The position numbers and the translations under genes were made by a program. A DNA stretch of 64,000 nucleotides from Tetrapyrgos nigripes. Its lineage: Eukaryota > Basidiomycota > Agaricomycetes > Agaricales > Campanellaceae. The notes beneath the pieces were generated by a model that saw only the letters and a program-made list of their open reading frames with translations, was not told the DNA's origin and did not search any database. This document shows, piece by piece, positions 10,925 to 21,252 of this stretch. The stretch covers positions 310,001 to 374,000 of the forward strand of contig JAACJM010000055.1 in the NCBI GenBank assembly GCA_013368315.1. The letters are read 5' to 3'. The first letter of the stretch is position 1, and every line of letters starts with the position of its first letter.

Positions 10925-12541
10925 TAGGAGACAGATTGAGAACCAAATTAGGGAGGGATGGGAGGGCCAAAGAATTGGGACGATGCTAAATAGAATAGCT
11001 GATAGTAGTCAGGATCTTTGAATGGATTGATAGCTTCTATGAGAAATGGCATCTTACCTCAGAAAATTTCGTGGATAGGCAGATGTCAGAATATATACTT
11101 GTAGTACCGGTATAATCCACGAAAGTTTCTGAGTAATAATGTCAGAAAAGATAATAAGGCAGTCAGGCAGATGTACACACCAAAAAATTTCGAGTGAGAA
11201 GCTGGCAGGCAGGCAGATAGAGTCTAAACTCTGTTGACGACGCTTTGGAGGATTCTTATGATCCAAGAGCATCCGCTGAAACTACAGCACTCTCAGTCAT
11301 ACTCCTAAGCGTCTGGATGGCAGGGAATCAAATGAATTTGAAATCCGATCGTTGATTGGATTTATGAATCAAACAGAAGTAAATGGCAGTGGATGTATCT
11401 GGAAAGGAACTCACGTACTCCGAATCGGAGGTCTCCAAAGCGGTAGACTGCTGTGTCAAATTGTAACCCAAACCAAGACAACTGGAAGGTGGAAATGATC
11501 GGATACCGCCAGTCCACACAGGAATGTAGTGAGACAGGGGTAGCGTCATGTTGATGAAGATGCTGGTGTTGACACGTACCCAGGTGTCGGTGGACAACGC
11601 AGGTATGTGAGATGTGTTGAGATGATTGGAGTAGGTGAAGATGAGTGAGCAATGGGGTGAGATTAGGTGGGAATGGTTGAGAGAGGTAGGGGGTTGTCTC
11701 GGATGCGAGATGAGACAGGGAGTAGTGTTGATGATGATGAAGATGCTGGTGTTCACGCGTACCCAGATGTCGGTGTACAATACAGGTATATGAGATGTGC
11801 CGGGATGATTGGAATAGATAAAGATGAATGACAGTGTGAGGTGAGGTTACAAGGCCCTTTTAAGGGACTTGTTCTTACAAACCAGCCATTTGTTGTGTGG
11901 CTATGCTGAAATGGTCCACCGGTTCGGTTATCTTTTTCACTCCAATCTGCTTTTCGGCAATTCCCGTATTGTACTGTTGCAGTACTTTTGCCGTTTGGCC
12001 GGAATTCAAACTCAGAGCTCAGTGGCATCACAGTTGACAGTCATTGCTTCAAAAGGCCTCGTATCCATGCCACGTGTCAGCGATGGCCCACATTTCCTCG
12101 TGGGAATGGTAGAGAGACAGAGAGATTTGGACTAGTCTCAGATATGAGACGTCGTTGAAGGCAAGGGAAACTCGCAGGTATGTGAGATGCGTTGAGATGA
12201 TTGGAATTGGTGAAGATGAGAGAGCGATGGCGTGAGGTTAGGTGGGAATGGTTGAGAGAGTGAGGTTTGGGTTTGTCTCAGATGTGAGATGACGTTGAAA
12301 TCTGTACACCAAGCAGGTCAGCATCAAGACGGTAATGACTACGCACCGTTTATTATGAGGCAGGTGCCGTCAATGTTGAGCTGGACATCGGCGACAGCAG
12401 AGATGATGGTGACAACAGCTAGTATGTACTCCAAGATCCAAATAGTGGGTCCATGTACTGCTACCACTCGTTACACTATTGTAGCTTTACGGGGTGTGTA
12501 GAAATCTCTCTCTCTCCATTGCCGGTTTAGAAAGTCGATAA
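10925..12541. repeat. Gene-free interval with a thrice-repeated 110-150 bp block
   Basis: No convincing gene. A block containing GTATGTGAGATGYGTTGAGATGATTGG, GTGAAGATGA and GTGAGGTTAGGTGGGAATGG occurs at about 11600-11700 and 12175-12290, with a diverged copy at 11785-11865. An upstream companion (GATGAAGATGCTGGTGTT, ACGCGTACCCAGATGTCGGTG) is shared by the copies at 11550 and 11735. The copies are dispersed, not a clean tandem array. Frames such as 11328-11780 on the minus strand look like by-products of these repeats. Confidence 0.5.
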
Positions 12542-12577
12542 ACGCGCGAAAGCTGGGTTCGACTCCCAGCCAGGGAG
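12542..12577 (+). pseudogene. tRNA-Asp 3'-half fragment
   Basis: The 3' anticodon stem, T arm and acceptor (GCGCGAAAG, CTGGGTTCGACTCCCAG, CCAGGGAG) match the intact tRNA-Asp genes. The 5' side (12510-12541) keeps only a hint of the D arm (GGTTTAG). The sequence after it (GAGATCGGTTGGTA, TTCCTGGATCCTTTCG) is also found after the fragment at 16417, so these two share an origin. Confidence 0.75.
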
Positions 12578-13013
12578 CTGAGATCGGTTGGTAGTTTGTT
12601 CTTTTTTCATTCCTGGATCCTTTCGTTTCATTTCGTTTCGTTGTTCTATACAAGTTTAACAATACATTACTTATTTCCGAATGATTGAACATCGAGTAAG
12701 TCTGTGTCTCTGTTTAAGTATGCACAACCACCGCACCAACGTCCAACGCTAAACACTAGAATATAGCCTATGACACGTAGAAGTAAAAGACGCGCGTCAA
12801 AACCGGCTCAAGATCAACTCAACACAGCTCAAGGCGCGTCGTCGTGCTATTTCAAATGTACACGTCATAGTAATTCAATTGTTCCTTCCTGCCTCGCGGC
12901 CTCACTTGCCTTCCCGGACCCTACGAACTGACACAAGTAGATCTTACATGCGATACCTGCCAGATACCCGGGTATTCAAATTTCAAATTGAATTTGCAAT
13001 CGAATCCCGAGTC

Positions 13014-13025
13014 GATGATCGTCGG
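13014..13025 (+). promoter_or_regulatory. tRNA-linked CGATCGTCGG-type module
   Basis: GATGATCGTCGG lies about 50 bp before the tRNA-Asp copy at 13074 and is preceded by AAATTTCAAATTG. The same core recurs near other tRNA copies in the window. Function is inferred only from the repeated placement. Confidence 0.4.
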
Positions 13026-13073
13026 CCACTCACTCGTTTGCCGTAAGTACCAGGTAGACGCGTTTTCAGTATC

Positions 13074-13145
13074 TCCCTGGTAGTATATCGGTTAGTACAC
13101 GCGCCTGTCATTCATGAAAGCTGGCTTCGCCTTCCAGCCAGGGAG
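13074..13145 (+). pseudogene. tRNA-Asp pseudogene (lost 3' anticodon stem)
   Basis: The acceptor, D arm and 5' anticodon strand are kept (TCCCTGGTAGTATATCGG, CGCGCCTGTCA). However, the end of the intron and the 3' anticodon strand GCGCG are deleted, and the T loop is altered (CTTCGCCT). It is not expected to fold as a tRNA. Confidence 0.8.
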
Positions 13146-13230
13146 CTTATCAAACTTTGATTTGCTTTTTGTTTCTCTGAGCTCTGAGCATTTTCGTGTA
13201 AAGATACGGTTTTGATCGGTGCATAGCTTT

Positions 13231-13445
13231 TGGTTGATCGGCGGTGGTCGCCCTTTTGTCTCATCTCAGAAATCAGGTACAACCCATTGAATGCTCCCAC
13301 CCACAACCCAATCATTGGCGGTGGTCTCTCATCTCAGAAATCAGGTACAACCCATTGGATGCTCCCACCCACAGCTCAATCATCGGCGGTGGTCTCTCAT
13401 CTCAGAAATCAGGTACAACCCATTGGATGCTTCCATCCGCGGCCC
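13231..13445 (+). repeat. Three tandem copies of a 68-bp unit
   Basis: The unit containing GGCGGTGGTC, ATCTCAGAAATCAGGTACAA and CCCATTGGATGC begins at about 13240, 13308 and 13376, a period of 68 bp. The equivalent TRP4 region near 17120-17200 has one copy, so the expansion followed the duplication. Open frames across it are repeat by-products. Confidence 0.85.
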
Positions 13446-13585
13446 AATCATGCGTCGAGTCACTCCCGGCAACTTCCAACACCTTATCGATTTCGGCTAT
13501 TTCATGTCTCAGGGAACAGAGGAAACAATGTCATTCTCGCAACCACTAACCTGTGCCCTCATACTCTTTGCCACAGGCCGAGCAA

Positions 13586-14942
13586 ATGCCAACGATACAA
13601 CGCTCCTTTCTTACATCCGCAGATATCAATGGCATTCAGTTAACGCTTTTAATTCCATCTGCAGTTGAAGGACTTTGCTTCGGTAGGTCCAAAGTCCAAA
13701 GAACTTTGAAAGATCTCCCTACTCATTGCCTTGTTATCTAGGCATTGAGCTTTTGCTTACCATTTCTACCATCTTGCTGCTATGGTAGGCCTGTCCCAAA
13801 CTTTTCTGACACAATTTCAAACATAGACCCAGTCAGCAAGGACTTCGACAGTCACCAATGCGATCTTTTCTGGTGGCTGCATGTACAATCATGCTTATAA
13901 GCTCAGCATGGCTTGCAGTGACAAACCAGATAACTTCCATAGTTCTGATCCAGGAGCTGGCATATCCATACAATTCTGTTCCAACCATGATTGTGACTGA
14001 TGTGATGGGCATAGTACTGGCAAGAATTAGTGTGAGTTTCTCTGTGCTCTTCTAACTCCTCATCTGAATACTGAAGTATATGTGAACAGTATTTCCTTGG
14101 AGATATAATTGTGGTTTGGAGGGCATGGATCATTTTTCAAAGCGATACTATTCCCAGAGGGATTCTTCTTTTCTGTATTGCTCAATCATTAGGTAAGAAT
14201 CTCTGCCATCCTTGATTTCTTTGATTGATTCTGTTATTTCTGAGTGTAGGCTGTAGTATATATGATGCACTAGTTGTCATCAGAGCTAGACTCGACGAAA
14301 ACTTGGTATGTATATATCTCATTGATTTATCACAACCTGGCCTTATATTATGCAGGTAACAATTCAATCTAGCCGTGTGATACTGCCAGTATCACTTGTC
14401 TTCACCAGCCTTGCGGCAACTTTTCTGATTGCAAAGAAGACTTGGTAAGCAGACAGCAGACCGCTCTTTAGTTTCCAGCTTTAACTTCATTTCTCCACAG
14501 GCATTACAGACAAAGTATTAAAGTTCACCTTGGCAAATTCAATACAAAAAACCAAGTTGAGCAAATACTGCTACTCTTAGTACAGTCTGGTATAATCTAT
14601 TGCATTCCCTGGGTGAATAACCATTTTTGCATTCTTGAACTTGAATGCTAATAACACTTTGATACCCAGATACTAGTCCTGCGTACTCCATTCAATCAGG
14701 AACATAGTGATTATTTAACCACCTACTTGAGTTTTATTATACCCCACATGGAAACGATCTACCCTACTGCAATCATCCTTATTTCCCACCTCTACAAGAA
14801 CGATCAAGATTCCATTCTCGAGAGTCTTTCTCAACCTATGGAGTTTGCAGCTTCTGCTCCATCATCTACACAGGGACATGGCACTCAAGATGGAGAGAAT
14901 GATATTCAGGAAGTTACTAGAGGAGACTCTGTGATGGTTTAA
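13586..14942 (+). CDS. 7TM-like membrane protein of an Agaricomycete family
   Basis: Eight exons: 13586-13682, 13742-13784, 13833-14031, 14090-14192, 14250-14305, 14356-14444, 14501-14612, 14670-14942. All junctions are GT-AG, the total is 972 nt, giving 323 aa without internal stops. Hydrophobic segments are spread along the protein (GIELLLTISTILLL, FLVAACTIMLISSAWLAV, DVMGIVLARIS, ILLFCIAQSLG, ILPVSLVFTSLAATFLIA, ILLLLVQSGIIYCIPW, TIYPTAIILISHLY). YFLGDIIVVWRAW is a signature I associate with a large mushroom family of multi-span proteins of unknown function. The start ATG at 13586 gives the best first exon. Its upstream DNA is a copy of the TRP4 5' region, so expression may have been re-wired. 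Confidence 0.8.
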
Positions 14943-15594
14943 TCTGTTCTACGAACATATGAACTATTTGGCACCCATATCTGGAAGCCGGATTTATTGT
15001 CTTTTCGGACGCATATCCGTAACTATGTCCGGATTCTTGATTCGAGGTCTTCTTGTATTTTAACAGCTTTGATACATAATATTTCTGCAGACCAATCAAA
15101 TATACTAAAAAGGCATCCATATATAGCAACTTTCTGTTCAAATATCTAGCTTACGGATGCATCATCTTTTTGAACTTATATCTAGGCTCCAAATATATCT
15201 CATTTTCGTATACATATCCGGTCACCTATCCGTCGAGCGGATATTTTGGTCTTTTCGGTGCGTAAGACTAAGCACCGCATGAATATAGCCTAGGCCCTAT
15301 GACACGTAAACGAACTCAAAGAAGTATGTAAAGACGCGTCAAAATCCAGCTCAAGACGCGTCCGAAGCTATTTCAAATGTACATCCTGCTGACTTGATCG
15401 GCGGTGGTTACATGGAGATATTATACCTACCATATTACCTACACTATTTCCAATTCACAATTGGAAATACTTGTTCCCTCCAGCCCACGGCCCCTTACCC
15501 GCCTCGCGGCCTCACTTGTCTTCCCTAGTAGGCCGAACGTATTCCGGCGTTTGTTCAACGCTATAACTGCCAGTTACACACTAAAATGAACATC
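14943..15594. other. Intergenic, no gene seen
   Basis: 3' flank of the membrane-protein gene, then the start of another copy of the tRNA-associated repeat (from about 15270, with AAGACGCGTCAAAATC and CCTGCCTCGCGGCC-type blocks). CCGTCGAGCGGATATTTT near 15226 is also found near 34237, beside another tRNA-Asp region. Confidence 0.6.
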
Positions 15595-15632
15595 TCCCTG
15601 GTAGTATATCGGTTAGTACACGCGCCTATCAT
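15595..15632 (+). pseudogene. tRNA-Asp 5'-half fragment, separated from its 3' half
   Basis: Acceptor, D arm and anticodon strand match tRNA-Asp, but the anticodon position reads ATC rather than GTC and the sequence diverges after CATTCAT. A 3' half follows 785 bp later (16417-16446). The two read as one tRNA copy split by inserted DNA. Confidence 0.7.
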
Positions 15633-15639
15633 TCATAAG

Positions 15640-16416
15640 TAGGCTCGTCTGTAGGGCTTTCGGTATTGCCTCGCTCACTCTCTTTCCTTACTGCTATGTT
15701 CTTCCAGTGCAGCAGGCATCCCTTTTCTGTGTCTGTGTTCGCATAGAGACCCACGTACCTGTCTCCGCGAGTCTGCGCCATCTTCAAGCATATTGTGGTT
15801 TGTATAGATCTTTCACTTGCTCTGTTTTCTTTCTTCTTCATTCGTTTTAATTACCCTTGTCTTTATTTCATGGTGGTTTTGTGTATCTTTTAGTTACTGT
15901 TTATCTCTCTCATATCTTTCTCATTCCTTTCTTTTGCTCAGTTTTACTTTTTTTCTCTAATTTCTAGTATCACTTTTCTCGCATTTCATTCTCTCTGACT
16001 CTCGTCTGTGTATTTACTACTGTCTGTGTATGTACCTCTGCCCATGCCTGGACTGTATCCTTCGCATTGAGACCCATGTCCTCTGTCTCTGCGCCGCCTT
16101 ATAGAGCTTCAAGGTGGTAGACGGTCTACCCTGATCTTCTCCAGACTCCAGGACATTGCCCCTATTGTCCCGCTGAATCAGGAATTGGTTCCACGGTTAG
16201 CTACTTCGCGCGTCATTTATTGATGTAAAAGTCTCAGTAGCTAGTCCGGTAGCGGTCCCCGACTCTCTTTCAGAGAGAAGGGTCCAGTGTGGTCAAAACG
16301 TTTTTTCCTCTATCCTCGAAAGTATAGATCTAATTGCGAGCTACTGCTGAGCATTGGCCTTGATATATTGTATTTCTCCTCCTACTGATCTTTACTTATT
16401 ATCCTTATACTATATA
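15640..16416. other. Insert between tRNA-Asp halves, unassigned
   Basis: About 780 bp of C/T-rich sequence with no gene. A block near 15725-15800 (GCATAGAGACCCACGTACCTGTC, GTCTGCGCC) returns diverged near 16055-16110. There is a stable short hairpin around 16257-16288 (GACTCTCTTTCAGAGAGAAGGGTC). It may be a small element that split the tRNA copy, but I see no clear termini or target duplication. Confidence 0.4.
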
Positions 16417-16446
16417 GAAAGCTGGGTTCGACTCCCAGCCAGGGAG
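16417..16446 (+). pseudogene. tRNA-Asp 3'-half fragment
   Basis: GAAAGCTGGGTTCGACTCCC and the rest of the acceptor match tRNA-Asp exactly. The flank after it matches that of the fragment at 12542-12577. Confidence 0.75.
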
Positions 16447-16887
16447 CTGAGATCGGTTGGTAATTGTCCTTTTTTCATTCCTGGATCCTTTCGTATCCTT
16501 TTGTTTTGTTTTTCTATACAAGTTTGACAATACTTACTTACTCTGAATGACGCGATTGAACATCGAGTAAGTATGTAATTCTGTGTTTCTGTACATCTAA
16601 TCTGCCAAGCACAGCATGAATGTCAAACAGTGCACGTAAAAGACGCGTCAAAATCAGCTCAAGATCAACTCAAGACGCGTCGTCGTGTTATTTGAAATGT
16701 ACATGTAGTAATCCAATTGGAAATACCTGCCTCGCGGCCTCACTTGTCTTCCCGGGCCCTACGAACTGACACAAGTATCCCCCTATTCCAGTGTAGTGTA
16801 ATGCGATACCTGCCAGATACCCGGGTACCCAGATACACGGCACGGAAAGATTACTTTTCAAATTTCAAATTGAATTTGCAATCGAAT

Positions 16888-16896
16888 GATCGTCGG
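16888..16896 (+). promoter_or_regulatory. tRNA-linked CGATCGTCGG-type module
   Basis: GATCGTCGG lies about 60 bp before the tRNA-Asp at 16955, with CAAATTTCAAATTG just before it and two GACGCGTC palindromes at about 16640 and 16675. The same arrangement appears in the copy at 12.8-13.1 kb. Confidence 0.4.
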
Positions 16897-16954
16897 CCAC
16901 TTACTCGTTTGCCGTATAACCGCCCAAGTACCAGGTAGACGTCCTTTTAGCATC

Positions 16955-17047
16955 TCCCTGGTAGTATATCGGTTTAGTACACGCGCCTGTCATCTATGAG
17001 GAGATCAACTAACGCGCGAAAGCTGGGTTCGACTCCCAGCCAGGGAG
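16955..17047 (+). tRNA. tRNA-Asp(GTC) with 20-nt intron
   Basis: Folds fully: acceptor TCCCTGG/CCAGGGA with G73; D arm GTAT/GTAC; anticodon stem CGCGC/GCGCG with loop CTGTCA, anticodon GTC; T arm CTGGG-TTCGACT-CCCAG. The intron (16993-17012) sits after position 37, the canonical nuclear site. A T6 run at about 17067 can terminate RNA polymerase III. The gene lies 245 bp before TRP4. Confidence 0.93.
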
Positions 17048-17292
17048 CTACCATGGGATGGAGTACTCTTTTTTGTTTCTCGCTTTTTCGTGGCTTTGAT
17101 CGGTGGATAGCTTCTGGTTGATCGGCGGTTGTCCGCCCGTCTGTCTCATTTCAGAAATCAGGTACAGCCCATTGGATGCTCCCACCCACAGCCCAATCTT
17201 CCCGCGACGCGTCGAGTCGCTCCCGGCAACTCCCGACACCTGATCGATTTCGGCTATTTCAAGTCTCAGGTATTCCTTCTTCCTTCATCAAC

Positions 17293-18997
17293 ATGACCTG
17301 CACCCCCGACACCTTCCGTCCTCTCCTCAAACGCCTCGTCGAAACCCCCGAATACTTCTCCTCCTCCGACCTTGTTAACGCTCTCAACCACATCTTCACC
17401 CCCTCCGCACTCGAGCCTTCCCAAATCAGCGCTTTCTTGACAGCATTACATATCCACCGTGTAGAACGACGACCTGAATCGTTAGCTGCTGCTGCTCAAG
17501 TTTTGAGAGAGAGGAGTTTGAGATGTCAGATTGAGGGGTTGGGTGAGGATGGGGATTTTGTTTGTGATATTGTTGGGACGGGTGGGGACGGGTGGAATTT
17601 GTTTAATGTGAGTACGACGGCTGGGGTGGTTGCTGCTGGCGCGGGGGTTAGGGTTATTAAGGTGGGTGTCCTAGTCTTGTTGTCGTTCAGAGTCTAATGA
17701 GATGGGATGGTAGCACGGCTCAAGAGCATCAACATCCTCATCCGGCTCAGCCGATCTCCTTCAAGCACTTGGATGTATCTTTGTCGCTCCTCCTCCCATT
17801 CCAAACGATCCTGAAAAAGTAAAACCATCAACTTTGAAGCATTTCATACCAAAACCAGAGTTGTACTCGCCTAATCCTACTCCTCCGGATTCTCCTACAA
17901 CGCCTACTCATTCTCAGTCTTCTTCCAACGACGAATCCTCCCCATCCAAACAAAAATACACCCCCCTCCCATCAATCCCATTCACGTTCATCCTCGCACC
18001 GCACTACCACCCCTCTCTAGCCTATATCGCTCCGTTCCGTCGTCAATTGCCTTTTAGAACGATGTTTAACATTCTTGGTCCGTTGATTAACCCAGCGAGG
18101 CCAAAGGGGATGGTGTTGGGTGAGTCTATTCTTTTCTTTCTCTCTTCTCTCCTTCACCTCTTTCTCTCCGTGTCTCGTCTTATCTTATCTTCTAACCCCC
18201 CCCCACAGGCATAGCCGAACCAGAACTAGGCTGGACATTTGCCCGTTCCCTCCGCGAAGGCGGAGTCGAGAGAGGACTCGTCGTATGTGGTGAAGAACGA
18301 TTGGACGAGATTAGTTGTGCGGGTGGGACTTGGGTTTGGAGTGTTGGTGTTGATTTGGAGGAGGCGTTGGGATTAGGCGACCGGTCGTCTTCGTCCTCCA
18401 ATGAGAATACGGAAACCCAAAACCAAGACTTGGACGCGAAAACCCAAACCCAACGCTTACGCGACCTAAAAGACTTGAGAAAAGAAGAACAAACCTTCCA
18501 CGATTCCTCCGTATATGGGCCTATAACTGTAACCAAGATTAGGGTTACACCTAGTATGTTTGGGTTGCCTAGTCATCCGTTGAGTGAGGTGGTGGGTGGA
18601 AGTCCGGAGGAGAATGCGGAGGTGTTTAAGGGGATGTTACAAGGGAAGGGGGGTGAGTCGTTTTTCCCAGTCCTTGCGTCTTGCGTCTTATCTAACCCAC
18701 TTTCTTTTCTTCTTCTTCTTCTTACTCTTACTTGTAGATTCAGATTCATCGAAAAACTCAGACCCAACCACCCCCACCCCCACCGTCGGCAGGATAGGCT
18801 CCAACCCAAACGCAAACCTAACCCCCTTTTTAAACTTCACCCTCCTCAACGCATCCGCACTTCTTGTAGTTTCGGGTGTTGCAAAGACGTTTAGGGAGGG
18901 AACGGAGATGGCTAGGGAGAGTGTGAGGAGTGGGAGGGCTTGGGAGGTTTTTGAGAGATTTAGGGAGGTTGGTGGGGGGGCTAGGGGGGGGAAGTGA
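17293..18997 (+). CDS. TRP4: Anthranilate phosphoribosyltransferase
   Basis: Catalyses transfer of phosphoribose from PRPP to anthranilate, the second committed step of tryptophan synthesis. Four exons: 17293-17661, 17714-18119, 18209-18652, 18738-18997; GT-AG junctions; 492 aa. Motifs: DIVGTGGDG (GTGGDG at residues 95-100) and [10 protein letters not shown] for PRPP binding, then [16 protein letters not shown] across intron 1, [18 protein letters not shown] before intron 2, and a C-terminal [18 protein letters not shown]. Two low-complexity inserts, one Pro/Ser/Thr-rich (about 150-205) and one Gln/Thr/Asp-rich in exon 3, make it longer than bacterial TrpD (about 340 aa). The start at 17293 is the first ATG that gives the family N-terminus. 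A duplicate of its 5' region lies at 12.7-13.5 kb. Confidence 0.95.
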
Positions 18998-19390
18998 GGG
19001 TGGGAGGATGATGAAAACAAGGTGTACAAAGAAAGTGTAGTAAAATCCTTTACGGTTGTGTATATGTGTACGACATACATACATACATACAACATATGTA
19101 GTATAACGTACACTGGATCCGAGTCTCTGACTGTAACTGTAGCTGTAACTTATTCCCTATCTAATAGCCCTATCTAATAACCCAATCCAATCCAATAATC
19201 TATCTATTTATTTACTGTTCTTTTTCGTTTTCGTTTTCTTTGTCACTGTCATTGTCAAGATATCAAAGTCAAATGCGTTCTATGTACAAGGTCCAACGTA
19301 TACACCTACAGCTACTCGTTAGAACGGTATACATACTGTATTCCCATTTCAAATTCCAACTCTACGATAAAAAGTCGATCGATCGGCCAA

Positions 19391-19400
19391 CGATCGTCGG
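19391..19400 (+). promoter_or_regulatory. tRNA-linked CGATCGTCGG module
   Basis: GATCGATCGGCCAACGATCG then TCGGTTCCTTCC, about 130-140 bp before the tRNA-Asp at 19532. It is followed by CCCTCCCGTCC and a CGCCATGAATG block shared with the next copy. The 18998-19380 interval is the TRP4 3' flank and contains no gene. Confidence 0.45.
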
Positions 19401-19531
19401 TTCCTTCCTTATGTTGTTCCCTCCCGTCCTAGCCTTTAAGAGTCCCCAAGGCCCAAGTCTTCCCTCGCTATGCGCCATGAATGATGAATGCGTGACGGGG
19501 TATACACCAGGTACACAGCGTAGTTAACATC

Positions 19532-19621
19532 TCCCTGGTAGTATATCGGTTTAGTACACGCGCCTGTCATCCGACGGAAGTCTTGACGCGCGAAAGCTGG
19601 GTTCGACTCCCAGCCAGGGAG
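19532..19621 (+). tRNA. tRNA-Asp(GTC) with 17-nt intron
   Basis: The exon sequence is identical to the gene at 16955. The intron is 19570-19586, unrelated in sequence to the other introns. A T5 run follows near 19637. All stems pair. Confidence 0.93.
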
Positions 19622-19913
19622 CTTTCTAGCCTCAGTTTTTGCTCTTTAGATCTTGTCTAAACCTCCAAACTTTTATCAGACTTTTTATCGTTGAAATCTT
19701 TCTCGACCACGTTTACTCGCACGCGCTCACTAGTACCTTGTACTTACTGATATATAAGTACTGGATCATGTACTTGGCACACATTACCACCTCTGAATCT
19801 AGCAAGGACAACGTGCTATACTTACTTACTTATTTATATGAGTTTGTAAGAGGGCCCGGGATGGAGGATCGAGATCAAGAGGTGGGGAATCCGAACTGGA
19901 AATTGCCAATTTC

Positions 19914-19927
19914 CGATCGATTGTCGG
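19914..19927 (+). promoter_or_regulatory. tRNA-linked CGATCGTCGG-type module
   Basis: CGATCGATTGTCGG followed by TTCCTTCCTC and CTCCCGCCC, with GGAAATTGCCAATTTCC just before it, about 155-168 bp before the tRNA-Asp at 20082. Confidence 0.4.
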
Positions 19928-20081
19928 TTCCTTCCTCAAGTTGCTCCTCCCGCCCTTCCTGACTCCTAAGCAGAGAGGAAATGTCTTCCCATCTTCGAAC
20001 CCTCTCTTCCTCTACGCCATGAATACATTGCATGATGGGCTACATACCAACTACCAAGTACACACACACTACTTTAACATC

Positions 20082-20183
20082 TCCCTGGTAGTATATCGGT
20101 TTAGTACACGCGCCTGTCATTCATCAATTTGACTGAGATCAATGTTGACGCGCGAAAGCTGGGTTCGACTCCCAGCCAGGGAG
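20082..20183 (+). tRNA. tRNA-Asp(GTC) with 29-nt intron
   Basis: The exon sequence is identical to those at 16955 and 19532; intron 20120-20148. A T5 run lies near 20211. The third intact plus-strand copy within 3.2 kb. Confidence 0.93.
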
Positions 20184-21252
20184 CTATCTTGCCTGAGGTA
20201 AACTCCTCCGTTTTTGCTCAGGTTTTATTTTTTACCTTTTCACCTTTTTAAGAAAGACTACGAAAGGGCAGGCGGGAGAGGGAATTACAGTACACACCGT
20301 CGGTACCGACGATCCTCGATCAGTCATCCGTCGATCGCCTTCAAATTTCAAATTACTATGAGCGGAATCAAACGCGACCAGGTGACCATTTGGAAATTGG
20401 CATTGACGCGTCGACATGTCGTCGTCGGTACTGTAGCCTGTGGACTCACTCATGAGCTTGAGGAGTCTCAGTCTGAATTTGTCAATCTCTCCTCTGATTG
20501 TACTAAATGTAACTTGTCATATTCTCTGTCTAATACTAATAAGAGTTTCTGCGTTCTCTCTCTTCCTCGGACTTCGTTTGCGTCTCTAGACCTAGTACAA
20601 CCAAAGTACAACGGAGGGTCGAGACTTGACAGAGGGACACGTCTACACTCGCCTCCTACAAGCCTCCTGTCCTCTTTCAGGCTGCTTTGAGGCATACGGC
20701 AGTCGGCTTGATCATATTTCTGTCCAACTGCGCTTTCTATCTTCTAGACTTTTATCTTCTATCTGTCGTGACCAATTCATGACTTTTAGGTTGTGTACTT
20801 ACCAGTCTTCGACAACATCACCTCCGTGTAATATCTTACTACTTGATTAGTATGTATACAGTGTCAATACTTACAAAAAATTTGACAAAATCACAATTTT
20901 TTCACTCCAAAACTAAAACCGCATACATATCTGTCTTATCTGCTCCCTTTCGTCAAGAGTCCGAAGTTGGGGAGGGGATTGTGTGCGCACTCGCACTCGC
21001 CACGCGCTAAGAATAATAGTAACTATTTAGAGTCTGGACATGGAGCTCTCCGAATCCTTCTCCATCACACCTTCCACTTCTATTTAATAATACCCATCGT
21101 GCACACTGAAGGCAAGCCCACTCTGTTGGCGTCGCCTCCATCAGTGGCTATTACCTTGGCATTTGGTTGAAAAAAAAAAATAGGCGCTACTATTGTATAC
21201 ATCGAGATCTACAACTGAATCGAACATTCCAAGTCTCTTGAGATTTCTATTC
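20184..21252. other. Intergenic with a minus-oriented CGATCGTCGG module
   Basis: No supported gene. CCGACGATC at 20307-20315 with GGCGGGAGAGGGAATT before it is the tRNA-linked module in minus orientation, but no minus-strand tRNA follows it, only the plus-strand tRNA-Asp 124 bp away. A TTGACGCGTCGACATGTCG palindrome lies at about 20400. The open frame 20214-20690 crosses these elements and is not supported. An A10 run lies at about 21170. Confidence 0.5.

Larger units (their letters stand above)
12720..13515 (+). repeat. Duplicate of the TRP4 upstream region
   Basis: Matches 16600-17277 in order: GACGCGTC-type boxes, CCTGCCTCGCGGCCTCACTT, CCAGATACCCGGGTA, CAAATTTCAAATTGAATTTG, GATCGTCGGCCACT, a tRNA-Asp copy, the AAATCAGGTACARCCCATTGG block, and TCGATTTCGGCTATTTCA. 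In the original the match ends 15-20 bp before the TRP4 start codon; here it ends about 70 bp before the start codon of the membrane-protein gene at 13586. A third partial copy lies at 15270-15640. Confidence 0.8.

Noticed and set aside
12289..12501. 70-codon plus-strand frame
   Set aside because: No domain, overlaps repeat-derived sequence, no plausible splice partners.
13230..13668. Several overlapping 100-137 codon frames
   Set aside because: Produced by the 3x68-bp tandem repeat in all frames; the same sequence is the noncoding leader of TRP4.
20214..20690. 158-codon frame after the third tRNA-Asp
   Set aside because: Covers the minus-oriented module and GACGCGTC boxes; composition and content are those of the noncoding repeat.
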